From contig JAGVGX010000274.1 in NCBI GenBank assembly GCA_020056865.1, positions 1 to 6,739 of the forward strand: a stretch of DNA of 6,739 nucleotides, given 5' to 3'. Positions 1-6,731 of this stretch are shown one piece after another. The position numbers and the translations under genes were made by a program. The notes beneath the pieces were generated by a model. The model saw only the letters and a list, made by a program, of their open reading frames with translations, was not told the DNA's origin and made no database searches. The first letter of the stretch is position 1. Each line of letters starts with the position of its first letter. The DNA is from Desulfobacterales bacterium. GTDB lineage: Bacteria; Desulfobacterota; Desulfobacteria; Desulfobacterales; BuS5.

Positions 1-2717
1 CCGCCTTCGGGGCCCAAATCAATGATATAATCCGCTGTCTTTATTACATCCATGTTATGTTCAATAACCATAACCGTATTGCCTGCATCAACCAGTCTTC
101 CTAAAACACCGAGCAGCCTTTTGATGTCATCAACATGAAGTCCTGTTGTGGGTTCATCAAGAATATAAACCGTTTTCCCGGTGCCTCGCTTACTTAATTC
201 CCTTGACAGTTTCACCCTTTGGGCCTCTCCGCCTGAAAGCGTTGTTGCAGGCTGGCCGATATGAATATACCCTAAGCCCACATCAACAAGGGTTTTCAGT
301 TTTGTTTTAATTGTTTTAATATTTTCAAAAAACTTGAACGCCTGATTGACTGTCATGTCAAGAACATCAGTAATATTTTTCCCCTTGTACTTAACTTCAA
401 GGGTTTCCCTATTGTATCGTTTCCCATTGCAGACATCACACGCGACGTAAACATCGGGAAGAAAATGCATTTCGATCCTGACAATGCCATCTCCTTTGCA
501 TGACTCGCATCGTCCTCCCTTAACATTGAAACTGAAGCGACCCGGCTTGTAACCCCGCATGCGTGCATCCTGAGTTCTTGAAAAAAGCTCTCTTATAAAC
601 GTAAAAACACCTGTATAGGTTCCTGGATTAGACCGCGGGGTTCTGCCAATTGGAGACTGATCAATGTTAACAACCTTGTCTATATATTCAACACCCTGAA
701 TCGAAGCGTATGTGCCTGCGGATATCCTGGCATTATACAATTTCTGAATCAGAATATTATTCAATGTTTCAAGAACCAGCGTTGATTTTCCGGATCCGGA
801 GACACCTGTTATGCAAAGAAAAACGCCCAGCGGAAATTCAACATCTATATTTTTTAAATTATTGCTGCATGCGCCTTGAATAATAATCTTCCTGGTGTTT
901 CCCAAACGCCTTTTTGCAGGGGTTTCTATGCGAAGCCGCCCGGACAGGTATTTGCCTGTAAGTGATGTTTCGTCTTCAAGAAGCGCTTCAGGCGTGCCTG
1001 AAAATACAACCTGTCCTCCCTTCATGCCCGCAGCCGGACCCATATCGACCACATGATCGGAGGCCCGTATGGTTTCCTCATCATGTTCCACAACCAGAAC
1101 CGTATTTCCCAAATCGCGCATCTTCATAAGCGTTGCAAGAAGACGCTGGTTGTCTCTCTGGTGTAAACCGATGCTGGGTTCATCCAAAACATAAAGAACA
1201 CCGGTTAATTTTGATCCTATCTGTGTTGCAAGCCGGATTCTCTGACTTTCACCTCCGGAAAGGGTTGCAGCAGATCTGTCAAGGGTAAGATAAGACAAAC
1301 CAACATTTTCAAGGAATCCAAGACGCTCGATGATCTCTTTAAAAATTCGTCCGGCAATGGCCTCTTTTTTTTTGTCTACCTTTAATTCCTTAAAAAAACG
1401 GCTGGCTTGTGATACGCAACGCGCTGATATTTCAAAGATAGTTGCATCACCAACCTTGACGGATCTGCCCATCTGATTTAACTTTGCTCCCTTGCAGTCC
1501 TGGCAGGGGCTAAAATTCATATACCGTTTGATTTCTTCTCTGGATTGATATGAATCTGTTTCAAGGTAACGGCGCTTCAAATTAGGAATGATACCCTCAA
1601 ATGATTTTTGATATGTAAACCGGCGATGATTCCGTTCAAAATAAAACGTAATCTTTTCGCCATTTGAACCAAAAAGAAGTACGTTTTTAAATTGATCCGG
1701 AAGATCGCTATAGGGTGTATAAATATCAACCCCATAGTGCTGGGTCAGGGCATCAAGAAATTCCATAAAATAAACGCTGTTTTTACGGGCCCAAAGGTCA
1801 ACAGCGCCTTCCCGTAAGGAAAGTAAAGGATTTGGTATAATAAGACCAGGATCAAATTCGGTGGTTGCGCCTATGCCGTCGCATGTGGGACATGCGCCCT
1901 GTGGGGAATTAAAGGAAAAACTGGCAGGAGTGAATTCAGGGTAGCTTACATCGCAATTCACACATGCAGCCTTTTCGCTAAAAAGAATTGATTTCCGGCC
2001 AATAACGTCCACTGAAACAAGGCCTTGTGATAAAGACATGGCAAGTTCAAGTGAATCTGCAAGTCTGTTATTGATTTTGTTATTAACGACAAGCCTATCA
2101 ACAACCACATCAATATTATGCTTTTTGTTTTTATCTAATCCAGGAACATCATCCATTTCCAGAACATATCCATCAACCTGAACCCTGGCAAAGCCGTCTT
2201 TTTTTAATTGCTTTAAAATTTTTTCATGGGTTCCTTTCCTGCCTGAAACAACAGGTGATAAAATCAGTATTTTTGTCCCCTGTTCCAAAGACATGACCTT
2301 GTCAACAATCTGATCTAACGTCTGAGAAGAAATCTCTTTACCGCATTTATAGCAGTATGAGGTTCCGATTCTGGCAAACAGCAAACGAAGGTAATCATAA
2401 ATTTCCGTAACCGTGCCTACGGTTGATCTAGGGTTATGGCTTGCTGTTTTCTGTTCAATGGCGATGGCTGGAGAAAGCCCCTCGATCAAATCAACATCGG
2501 GTTTTTCAAGGCGTTCTAAAAACTGGCGCGCATACGTAGACAGCGACTCAACATATCTTCGCTGCCCCTCAGCATAAAGGGTATCAAACGCCAAGGTTGA
2601 TTTTCCTGATCCTGAAAGACCTGTAATAATTACAAGTTTGTTTCGAGGCAACTCAATATCAATGTTCTTCAGGTTATGTTGCCTTGCACCTTTGATAACT
2701 ATTTTTTCTGATTCCAT
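1..2717 (-). CDS. uvrA: UvrA, excinuclease ABC subunit A (3' end cut by window edge)
   Basis: UvrA is the damage-recognition ATPase of nucleotide excision repair; as a dimer it loads UvrB onto damaged DNA in the cytoplasm. About 905 residues are visible against roughly 940 in E. coli, so about 35-40 C-terminal residues lie outside the window. Both ABC modules are complete in their key motifs: Walker A GLSGSGKS at residues 33-40 and GVSGSGKS from 638; signature LSGGE at 486-490 and 827-831; Walker B LDEP with Asp512/Glu513 and Asp854/Glu855. Two CxxC-X20-CxxC zinc modules are present (Cys252/255/276/279 and Cys737/740/760/763), spaced as in the E. coli protein. All motifs fall in one frame with no stop, so there is no sign of a frameshift. 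The ATG at 2717 gives the family-typical N-terminus (MESEKIVIKGARQHNLKNI). It lies 4 bases after the moaC stop and has no good Shine-Dalgarno, which suggests translational coupling to moaC. Confidence 0.98.
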   Translation of the reverse strand, partial: MESEKIVIKGARQHNLKNIDIELPRNKLVIITGLSGSGKSTLAFDTLYAEGQRRYVESLSTYARQFLERLEKPDVDLIEGLSPAIAIEQKTASHNPRSTVGTVTEIYDYLRLLFARIGTSYCYKCGKEISSQTLDQIVDKVMSLEQGTKILILSPVVSGRKGTHEKILKQLKKDGFARVQVDGYVLEMDDVPGLDKNKKHNIDVVVDRLVVNNKINNRLADSLELAMSLSQGLVSVDVIGRKSILFSEKAACVNCDVSYPEFTPASFSFNSPQGACPTCDGIGATTEFDPGLIIPNPLLSLREGAVDLWARKNSVYFMEFLDALTQHYGVDIYTPYSDLPDQFKNVLLFGSNGEKITFYFERNHRRFTYQKSFEGIIPNLKRRYLETDSYQSREEIKRYMNFSPCQDCKGAKLNQMGRSVKVGDATIFEISARCVSQASRFFKELKVDKKKEAIAGRIFKEIIERLGFLENVGLSYLTLDRSAATLSGGESQRIRLATQIGSKLTGVLYVLDEPSIGLHQRDNQRLLATLMKMRDLGNTVLVVEHDEETIRASDHVVDMGPAAGMKGGQVVFSGTPEALLEDETSLTGKYLSGRLRIETPAKRRLGNTRKIIIQGACSNNLKNIDVEFPLGVFLCITGVSGSGKSTLVLETLNNILIQKLYNARISAGTYASIQGVEYIDKVVNIDQSPIGRTPRSNPGTYTGVFTFIRELFSRTQDARMRGYKPGRFSFNVKGGRCESCKGDGIVRIEMHFLPDVYVACDVCNGKRYNRETLEVKYKGKNITDVLDMTVNQAFKFFENIKTIKTKLKTLVDVGLGYIHIGQPATTLSGGEAQRVKLSRELSKRGTGKTVYILDEPTTGLHVDDIKRLLGVLGRLVDAGNTVMVIEHNMDVIKTADYIIDLGPEG

Positions 2718-2721
2718 ATGT

Positions 2722-3204
2722 TTAAGACTGTTTATTTCTCACAAAGGGTTTGCTCTTCCCGCCTGATTTTTCAAGAAGGTAGATATCTGAAATCGCCATT
2801 TTTCTGTCATAGGATTTACACATATCATAAATGGTGAGAGCTGCCGCAGATACCGCCGTCAATGCTTCCATTTCAACGCCTGTCTGCCCCAAGGTTTTTA
2901 CGGTTGCTTTAATAATAAAGCTTTCGTCTTTATCCGGATAAAAATCAACAGATACATGCGTAATATAAATTGGATGACACATGGGGATAAGCTCTGATGT
3001 TCTTTTCGCCGCCATGACACCTGCTATTCTGGCAGTTTCTAAAACATTGCCTTTTTTTACTGATTTGTCCTGAATCCGTTTAAATGTATCCGGATGCATG
3101 GATATAACCCCGTGAGCTACAGCCACGCGTAATGTTTGATCCTTATCCGTAACATCTACCATTCTCACACTGCCGTGATCATCAATATGCGTAAATGTTT
3201 TCAC
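2722..3204 (-). CDS. moaC: MoaC, cyclic pyranopterin monophosphate synthase
   Basis: MoaC acts with MoaA in the first stage of molybdenum cofactor synthesis, converting 3',8-cyclo-7,8-dihydro-GTP to cyclic pyranopterin monophosphate in the cytoplasm. I take the GTG at 3204 as start: it has a perfect AGGAGG 6 bases upstream and gives a 160-residue protein, against 161 in E. coli. The frame is open 20 codons further up to an ATG at 3264, but that stretch is unlike the family. The conserved active-site residues are present: Lys51 in KKGNV, the CHP motif with His77, Glu111 and Glu113 in TGVEMEALTA, and Asp127 and Lys130 in IYDMCK; the family C-terminal LLEKSGGKS is also seen. The reading frame ends 4 bases before uvrA, so the two are almost surely one operon. 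No other moa gene lies in the window, so the rest of the pathway must be encoded elsewhere. Confidence 0.97.
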   Translation of the reverse strand: MKTFTHIDDHGSVRMVDVTDKDQTLRVAVAHGVISMHPDTFKRIQDKSVKKGNVLETARIAGVMAAKRTSELIPMCHPIYITHVSVDFYPDKDESFIIKATVKTLGQTGVEMEALTAVSAAALTIYDMCKSYDRKMAISDIYLLEKSGGKSKPFVRNKQS

Positions 3205-3210
3205 AAATTG

Positions 3211-3216
3211 CCTCCT
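3211..3216 (-). promoter_or_regulatory. Shine-Dalgarno AGGAGG that fixes the moaC GTG start
   Basis: Read on the minus strand, a perfect AGGAGG lies 6 bases before the GTG at 3204. This decides the start in favour of GTG over the upstream in-frame ATG at 3264. A run of nine T (minus strand, 3219-3227) stands just before it in the leader. Confidence 0.85.
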
Positions 3217-3246
3217 GTAAAAAAAAACCGCTATATGCAAACATGT

Positions 3247-3277
3247 ATTCTTACATAAAAACAACGAGACGGGTCAA
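3247..3277 (-). promoter_or_regulatory. Possible sigma-70-type promoter for moaC-uvrA
   Basis: On the minus strand TTGACC (3277-3272) matches five of six bases of the -35 consensus. It is followed after 18-19 bases by TAAGAAT (3253-3247), only a fair -10 element. Transcription from it would give a leader of about 35-40 bases carrying the AGGAGG. The spacing is slightly long and other AT-rich hexamers are nearby, so this is a candidate only. Confidence 0.3.
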
Positions 3278-3377
3278 CATCATTATTATGTATAATTTAA
3301 TTTTCTGTTTTTTTCATAACTCGCCAGATATCTAAACGTAATTCTTGATGATAACCGTTTAATTGTATATCGTCAGT

Positions 3378-3389
3378 AACATATATGTT
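3378..3389. repeat. 12-base perfect palindrome AACATATATGTT, possible operator
   Basis: The sequence is its own reverse complement over 12 bases. It is centred about 70 bases upstream of the kinase start codon, in the spacer between the two divergent units. Such a site could bind a dimeric regulator, but an AT-rich palindrome of this size can also arise by chance; I saw no second copy in the window. Confidence 0.3.
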
Positions 3390-3420
3390 TCAAACCTCCA
3401 GATCAGGGCTTGCTGTTTTC

Positions 3421-3449
3421 TTGTTCCGATAAATAAAATGCGCTATAAT
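3421..3449 (+). promoter_or_regulatory. Candidate sigma-70 promoter abutting the kinase start codon
   Basis: TTGTTC (3421-3426) and a perfect TATAAT (3444-3449) are separated by 17 bases, the ideal spacing, although the -35 matches only TTG of the consensus. Transcription would begin around 3455-3457, at or next to the ATG. An overlapping alternative is TTGCTG (3410-3415) with TAAAAT (3434-3439) at 18 bases, which would leave a leader of under 10 bases. Either would give a leaderless or nearly leaderless message. Confidence 0.4.
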
Positions 3450-3454
3450 AAATT

Positions 3455-4876
3455 ATGAGTAAGAAACCGCTGGCAGAAAAATTAAAACCTTACAGATTGG
3501 TCAAATATTTTGCCGTAACCAGCCTTATTTTTATTTTAATCGTAACCTTAATTCTAACGTTTATTTATTCTCAAACAGCAAAAAGCCTTCAGATGAAACA
3601 AAGCGAAGAATACGCAAGACTTCTTGCGGCTAATCTCAACCACCAGCTGATTGTTCAATTCATTATACCCGTATCTTTGAAATTCGGAAGGATACAACTT
3701 AAAGATCAACAGCAGTTTGAACAGATGGACAAGGTGGTAAAAAGTACCCTCCACAGCTTTAATATAGAGATGGTAAATATAATCGATTTAACAAACACGA
3801 TTTCTTACAGTTTTGATAAAAATATGGTTGGGAAAATGAATATCGGCGACACCCACTATCAAAAAGCCCTTGCCGGTCAATCAACGTCAAAACTTTCTCA
3901 AAGCAGCACATGGTCTGACTTTGTTTTTGGGATGCCCAAAAATAGCAAAATTATCACATATGCGCCGTTACGTGCAGAAAAGCCTTTTTTAAGTCAACCG
4001 GGTTCGGTGATAGGTGTGGTTGAAATTACCCAGGATCTGTCAGAAGATTATAAAAGAATATCCGGCTTTAAACGGCTTGTTATTGCTACATACACGGTTG
4101 TTATGAGTTTTTTGTTTCTTATTCTTTTATTTGTTGTCAAAAGAGGTGAAGGAATTATTCAGAAACAGGCACAGGAACGGCTGCAATTAAAGGAAAGGTT
4201 AAATCAAGCGCAGCATTTTTCTTCCTTGGGAGAAATGGTGGCTGCCGTATCCCATGAAATACGAAACCCTTTAGGGATCATTCGAAGTTCAGCAGAACTT
4301 TTAAAAAGCAAAAAAAACAACCCCGATTCCTCGGACACAATCAAAGATATAATTATAGAAGAATCTGAAAGATTAAATAATATTATTACAGATTTTCTAA
4401 ATTTTGCCAGGCCTCGATATCCGGATTGGAATCCGTGTCGCATTAACGAAATAATTGAAAAAAATATCGCATCTTTTGAAATCCAAAACCTTGGGCAAGA
4501 ATATGTTATCAACAAAACATATGATGACAACCTTCCAGAAATATGGGCGGATGCCAACATGCTGTATCAGGCATTTTTAAATATTTTAATAAACGCCATG
4601 CAGTCGATGCCTGAAGGCGGTCAGATTGATATCATGATCAAACTGAATGATGATATATTCAGTATATGTATTGAAGATGAAGGTGAAGGCATCTCAAAAA
4701 ATATCATAGGAAAAATCTGGCACCCTTTTTTTACAACTAAAGAGAAAGGTACTGGGCTAGGTCTTGGAATTGTAAAAAATATTATTGATGCCCACCAGGG
4801 TAAAATACGGATTGAAAATAAGCAGATTAAAGGCGCCAGAGTCACTATAGAACTGCCGAGAAAACAGGAAAAATAA
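3455..4876 (+). CDS. Membrane-bound sensor histidine kinase (NtrB-like class, Cache-like sensor)
   Basis: This is the sensor of a two-component pair, expected in the inner membrane, phosphorylating the regulator encoded next. The 473 residues begin with a basic cytoplasmic tail, then a membrane segment (about 18-39), an extracytoplasmic domain of about 165 residues (40-205) whose size and layout resemble PDC/Cache sensors, and a second membrane segment (about 208-228). A short charged, probably coiled-coil linker (229-256) leads to a HisKA domain with the phospho-acceptor His267 in SHEIRNP. The ATPase domain has the N box (Asn376 and Asn380 in NILINAMQSM), G1 DEGEG (408-412), the F box around Phe425/426, and G2 GTGLGLG (432-438). 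All catalytic motifs are intact. No HAMP or cytoplasmic PAS domain is evident. No Shine-Dalgarno precedes the ATG; later starts such as Met47 would remove the first membrane segment. The ligand cannot be read from the sequence. Confidence 0.93.
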   Translation: MSKKPLAEKLKPYRLVKYFAVTSLIFILIVTLILTFIYSQTAKSLQMKQSEEYARLLAANLNHQLIVQFIIPVSLKFGRIQLKDQQQFEQMDKVVKSTLHSFNIEMVNIIDLTNTISYSFDKNMVGKMNIGDTHYQKALAGQSTSKLSQSSTWSDFVFGMPKNSKIITYAPLRAEKPFLSQPGSVIGVVEITQDLSEDYKRISGFKRLVIATYTVVMSFLFLILLFVVKRGEGIIQKQAQERLQLKERLNQAQHFSSLGEMVAAVSHEIRNPLGIIRSSAELLKSKKNNPDSSDTIKDIIIEESERLNNIITDFLNFARPRYPDWNPCRINEIIEKNIASFEIQNLGQEYVINKTYDDNLPEIWADANMLYQAFLNILINAMQSMPEGGQIDIMIKLNDDIFSICIEDEGEGISKNIIGKIWHPFFTTKEKGTGLGLGIVKNIIDAHQGKIRIENKQIKGARVTIELPRKQEK

Positions 4877-4878
4877 AC

Positions 4879-6267
4879 ATGGATACTATTTTAATCGTAG
4901 ATGATGAAAAAAACTATCCCCCCATACTAAGCGCTGTTCTCCAAGGAGAAGGTTTTGAAACGCTAACAGCCAATAGCGGCAAAGAAGCCATTGAAATCAT
5001 TCAAGATTCAGACATCGATCTTGTTCTTACGGATATGAAAATGCCAAATATGAACGGGATTGAACTGCTTGAAAACATCAAAGCAAAGGATTTAGACCTG
5101 CCCGTAATCATGATGACCGCCCACGGGACCGTTGACAAGGCTGTGGAAGCCATGCAAAAGGGTGCATATAGTTACATATTAAAACCCTTTGATAATCAAA
5201 GCATGATTCTTTATGTAAAAAAGGCTTTAGCCACATATCATGTTATTAAAGAAAATCGCCTCCTTCGTAGCAATGCTGAGCTACAATACAGTTTTGACAA
5301 TATCATCGGAAAAAGCAAATCCATGCAGGATATGTTTACAACCATTAAAAAAATTGCCCCATCAAAAACAACAGTATTAATTGAAGGCGACAGTGGAACA
5401 GGCAAGGAACTGGTTGCAAAATCAATCCATTTTAACAGCACAAGGCGTAATGCCCCTTTCGTTGCGGTTAACTGCAGCGCTCTTGCCGACAGTCTTCTTG
5501 AAAATGAACTGTTTGGGCATGAAAAAGGCGCTTTTACAGGTGCTGGTGCAAAACAAAAGGGCCGGTTTGAACTTGCTGACGGCGGGACTCTTTTTCTTGA
5601 TGAAATCAGTGAAATATCGCACAATGTTCAGGTCAAGCTGCTTCGTGTTCTCCAGGAAAAAATATTTGAACGGGTGGGTGGAATCAACCCTGTATCGGTT
5701 GATATCAGGATTATTGCAGCTACAAACAAAAACCTCAAAGAAGAAATGAAACAGGGCCGCTTCAGGAATGATCTTTATTACCGTCTGAAAGTGCTAAGCA
5801 TCTATATCCCGCCCTTAAAGCAACGGAAAGAAGATATTCGCCTGCTTACCAGCCACTTTATAAAAAAATACAGCAGTCAAATAAAATCAGATACCCCCGT
5901 AACAGGTGTATCCCCGGAAGTGGAACGGCTGTTGTATGAGTACAACTGGCCGGGAAACGTTCGAGAGCTTGAAAATGTAATTGAAAGTGCGGTTATCCTA
6001 TGTTCACATGACACCATTAAAGTGACCGATCTTCCAAACGATTTTAAGGACAACGTATTTGATACACTGCATATAGATGGCATTCCTGCCAATGCAACAT
6101 TAAATCAAACCCTTGATTTAGTGGAACAAAAAATGATCCAAAGAGCAATGAAAATAACCAACCATGTTCAATCCCATGCAGCACAACTGCTTGGGATTGG
6201 CAAAAGCGGGCTTAACCAGAAAATAAAAAAATTTAAAATGGAGGAAGTATTTAGGCAGAAACCATAA
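4879..6267 (+). CDS. NtrC-family sigma-54-dependent response regulator
   Basis: This is the partner regulator: once phosphorylated it should bind upstream enhancer DNA and use ATP hydrolysis to open sigma-54 RNA polymerase promoters. The 462 residues show the standard three domains. The receiver (about 1-120) has the acidic pair Asp8/Asp9, phospho-acceptor Asp52, Thr80 and Lys102. The AAA+ domain (about 140-375) has Walker A GDSGTGKE (170-177), the sigma-54 contact loop GAFTGA (217-222), Walker B TLFLDE (237-242), likely arginine fingers Arg296 and Arg302, and the sensor II motif WPGNVREL (357-364). The C-terminus (about 410-455) is a Fis-type helix-turn-helix, with SHAAQLLGIGKSGLNQKIKKF as its core. 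The intact GAFTGA argues for true sigma-54 activation. The ATG lies 2 bases after the kinase stop, with a modest AGGA at 4866-4869 inside the kinase gene, so the two are co-translated. Its regulon is unknown, and no sigma-54 promoter is evident in the window. Confidence 0.96.
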   Translation: MDTILIVDDEKNYPPILSAVLQGEGFETLTANSGKEAIEIIQDSDIDLVLTDMKMPNMNGIELLENIKAKDLDLPVIMMTAHGTVDKAVEAMQKGAYSYILKPFDNQSMILYVKKALATYHVIKENRLLRSNAELQYSFDNIIGKSKSMQDMFTTIKKIAPSKTTVLIEGDSGTGKELVAKSIHFNSTRRNAPFVAVNCSALADSLLENELFGHEKGAFTGAGAKQKGRFELADGGTLFLDEISEISHNVQVKLLRVLQEKIFERVGGINPVSVDIRIIAATNKNLKEEMKQGRFRNDLYYRLKVLSIYIPPLKQRKEDIRLLTSHFIKKYSSQIKSDTPVTGVSPEVERLLYEYNWPGNVRELENVIESAVILCSHDTIKVTDLPNDFKDNVFDTLHIDGIPANATLNQTLDLVEQKMIQRAMKITNHVQSHAAQLLGIGKSGLNQKIKKFKMEEVFRQKP

Positions 6268-6306
6268 CTCATATTTACAACAAAGGTTCAACCAACTTTT
6301 TATTCA

Positions 6307-6315
6307 AAGGTGGAG
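6307..6315 (+). promoter_or_regulatory. Ribosome-binding site of the small cysteine-rich protein gene
   Basis: AAGGTGGAG lies just before the ATG at 6318, with AAGG 7 bases away. It supports this start and shows the gene has its own translation signal, unlike the kinase gene. No promoter or strong terminator was seen in the 50 bases after the regulator gene, so read-through from the two-component genes is likely. Confidence 0.65.
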
Positions 6316-6317
6316 AT

Positions 6318-6674
6318 ATGACAAAAAAAATCGGAATTATCTACTGTAAAAGAATTCAGGATACAAGCTGTATCGGATGTGCAAAATGTTATAAGGCGGT
6401 CAATGAGAAGGCCTATGCATTTGATGGAAAAGAGGATGTAAGGATCGTTTTTAAAACCTCTTGCGGAGATTGTCCCGGGCTGGTTCTTCCAAAGCTTCAA
6501 CTTCAAATGCAGGTTCTTGATAACATGGAGACCGGTTTAGATGAAATTTTTTTCGGCACATGTGTAAAAAAAGCCTTAGCTACAATGAATTGCCCTATGA
6601 ACATTAATCAAATAGTATCTAAAATTGAAAAAACAGTCAACGTGCCGGTAAAAATAGGCACCCACGATTATTGA
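6318..6674 (+). CDS. Small cysteine-rich protein, CGGC-domain family (putative metal-binding)
   Basis: This 118-residue, probably cytoplasmic protein has no signal peptide or membrane segment. Its pattern fits the CGGC domain family, named for a conserved CGGC motif and thought to bind metal, though its biochemical role is not established. Features seen: an N-terminal beta strand ending in Cys10 (KKIGIIYC), Cys18-x2-Cys21-x2-Cys24, the family core as CGDCPG (Cys49, Cys52) with Asp where Gly is usual, a GTC turn (Cys82), a CP pair (Cys92) and a C-terminal GTH (His116). Eight cysteines in 118 residues strongly suggest metal, cluster or redox chemistry. The start is backed by a good ribosome-binding site. 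It lies 50 bases after the NtrC-type regulator on the same strand and is probably in the same operon, so it may serve the response this pair controls or modulate it. Family assignment is from remembered motifs, and the function is unproven. Confidence 0.8.
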   Translation: MTKKIGIIYCKRIQDTSCIGCAKCYKAVNEKAYAFDGKEDVRIVFKTSCGDCPGLVLPKLQLQMQVLDNMETGLDEIFFGTCVKKALATMNCPMNINQIVSKIEKTVNVPVKIGTHDY

Positions 6675-6680
6675 TGGGTA

Positions 6681-6731
6681 TGTATCCTGTTGTGCAATAT
6701 CGTGTATGATGTTGTATCATGAACGCTTCAT
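6681..6731. repeat. Short direct and inverted repeats downstream of the CGGC-type gene
   Basis: The final non-coding stretch holds a near-identical pair of 13-base words, TGTATCCTGTTGT (6681-6693) and TGTATGATGTTGT (6703-6715), matching at 11 of 13 bases and offset by 22 bases, about two helical turns. Overlapping it are two small dyads: ATGAT-N5-ATCAT (6706-6720) and ATGAA-CGC-TTCAT (6719-6731). No T-run follows inside the window, so a standard terminator cannot be claimed. They could be binding sites for a regulator of the next gene, or chance. Confidence 0.3.

Larger units (their letters stand above)
3205..3454. other. Divergent intergenic region between moaC and the sensor kinase gene
   Basis: These 250 AT-rich bases separate two outward-reading units and must hold the promoters of both. 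I see no convincing reading frame, tRNA or strong GC-rich hairpin here. It contains the moaC Shine-Dalgarno, a T9 tract in the moaC leader, a 12-base palindrome, an AGATATCT palindrome (3326-3333) and several sigma-70-like hexamers. No -24/-12 (sigma-54) promoter pattern with correctly spaced GG and GC was found on either strand. The leader of moaC is too short and unstructured for the known Moco riboswitch. Confidence 0.7.

Noticed and set aside
3205..3264. 20-codon N-terminal extension of moaC from an upstream ATG
   Set aside because: The extension is unlike MoaC proteins, while the GTG at 3204 has a perfect AGGAGG at the right distance and gives the family length.
3291..3296. Perfect TATAAT on the + strand far upstream of the kinase
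   Set aside because: No acceptable -35 hexamer lies 16-18 bases upstream and it is about 160 bases from the gene, so it is likely a product of AT richness.
3399..3414. Possible sigma-54 promoter ending in TTGCT upstream of the kinase
   Set aside because: The -24 GG is missing at the required spacing (CAGATC in place of TGGCAC).
3438..3458. Six-codon upstream reading frame (MRYNKL) whose TGA overlaps the kinase ATG as ATGA
   Set aside because: It has no ribosome-binding site and lies within or before the likely promoter, so it may not be transcribed; such a short frame arises easily by chance.
5381..5749. 122-codon + strand open frame inside the response regulator gene
   Set aside because: It overlaps the conserved AAA+ core of the regulator in another frame, has no recognisable domain, and looks like a shadow frame.
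6282..6301. Weak hairpin AAAGGTT-CAACC-AACTTTT between the regulator and the CGGC-type gene
   Set aside because: The stem is AT-rich with a G-T wobble and only two T follow it, so it is not a credible terminator; it also argues little against co-transcription.
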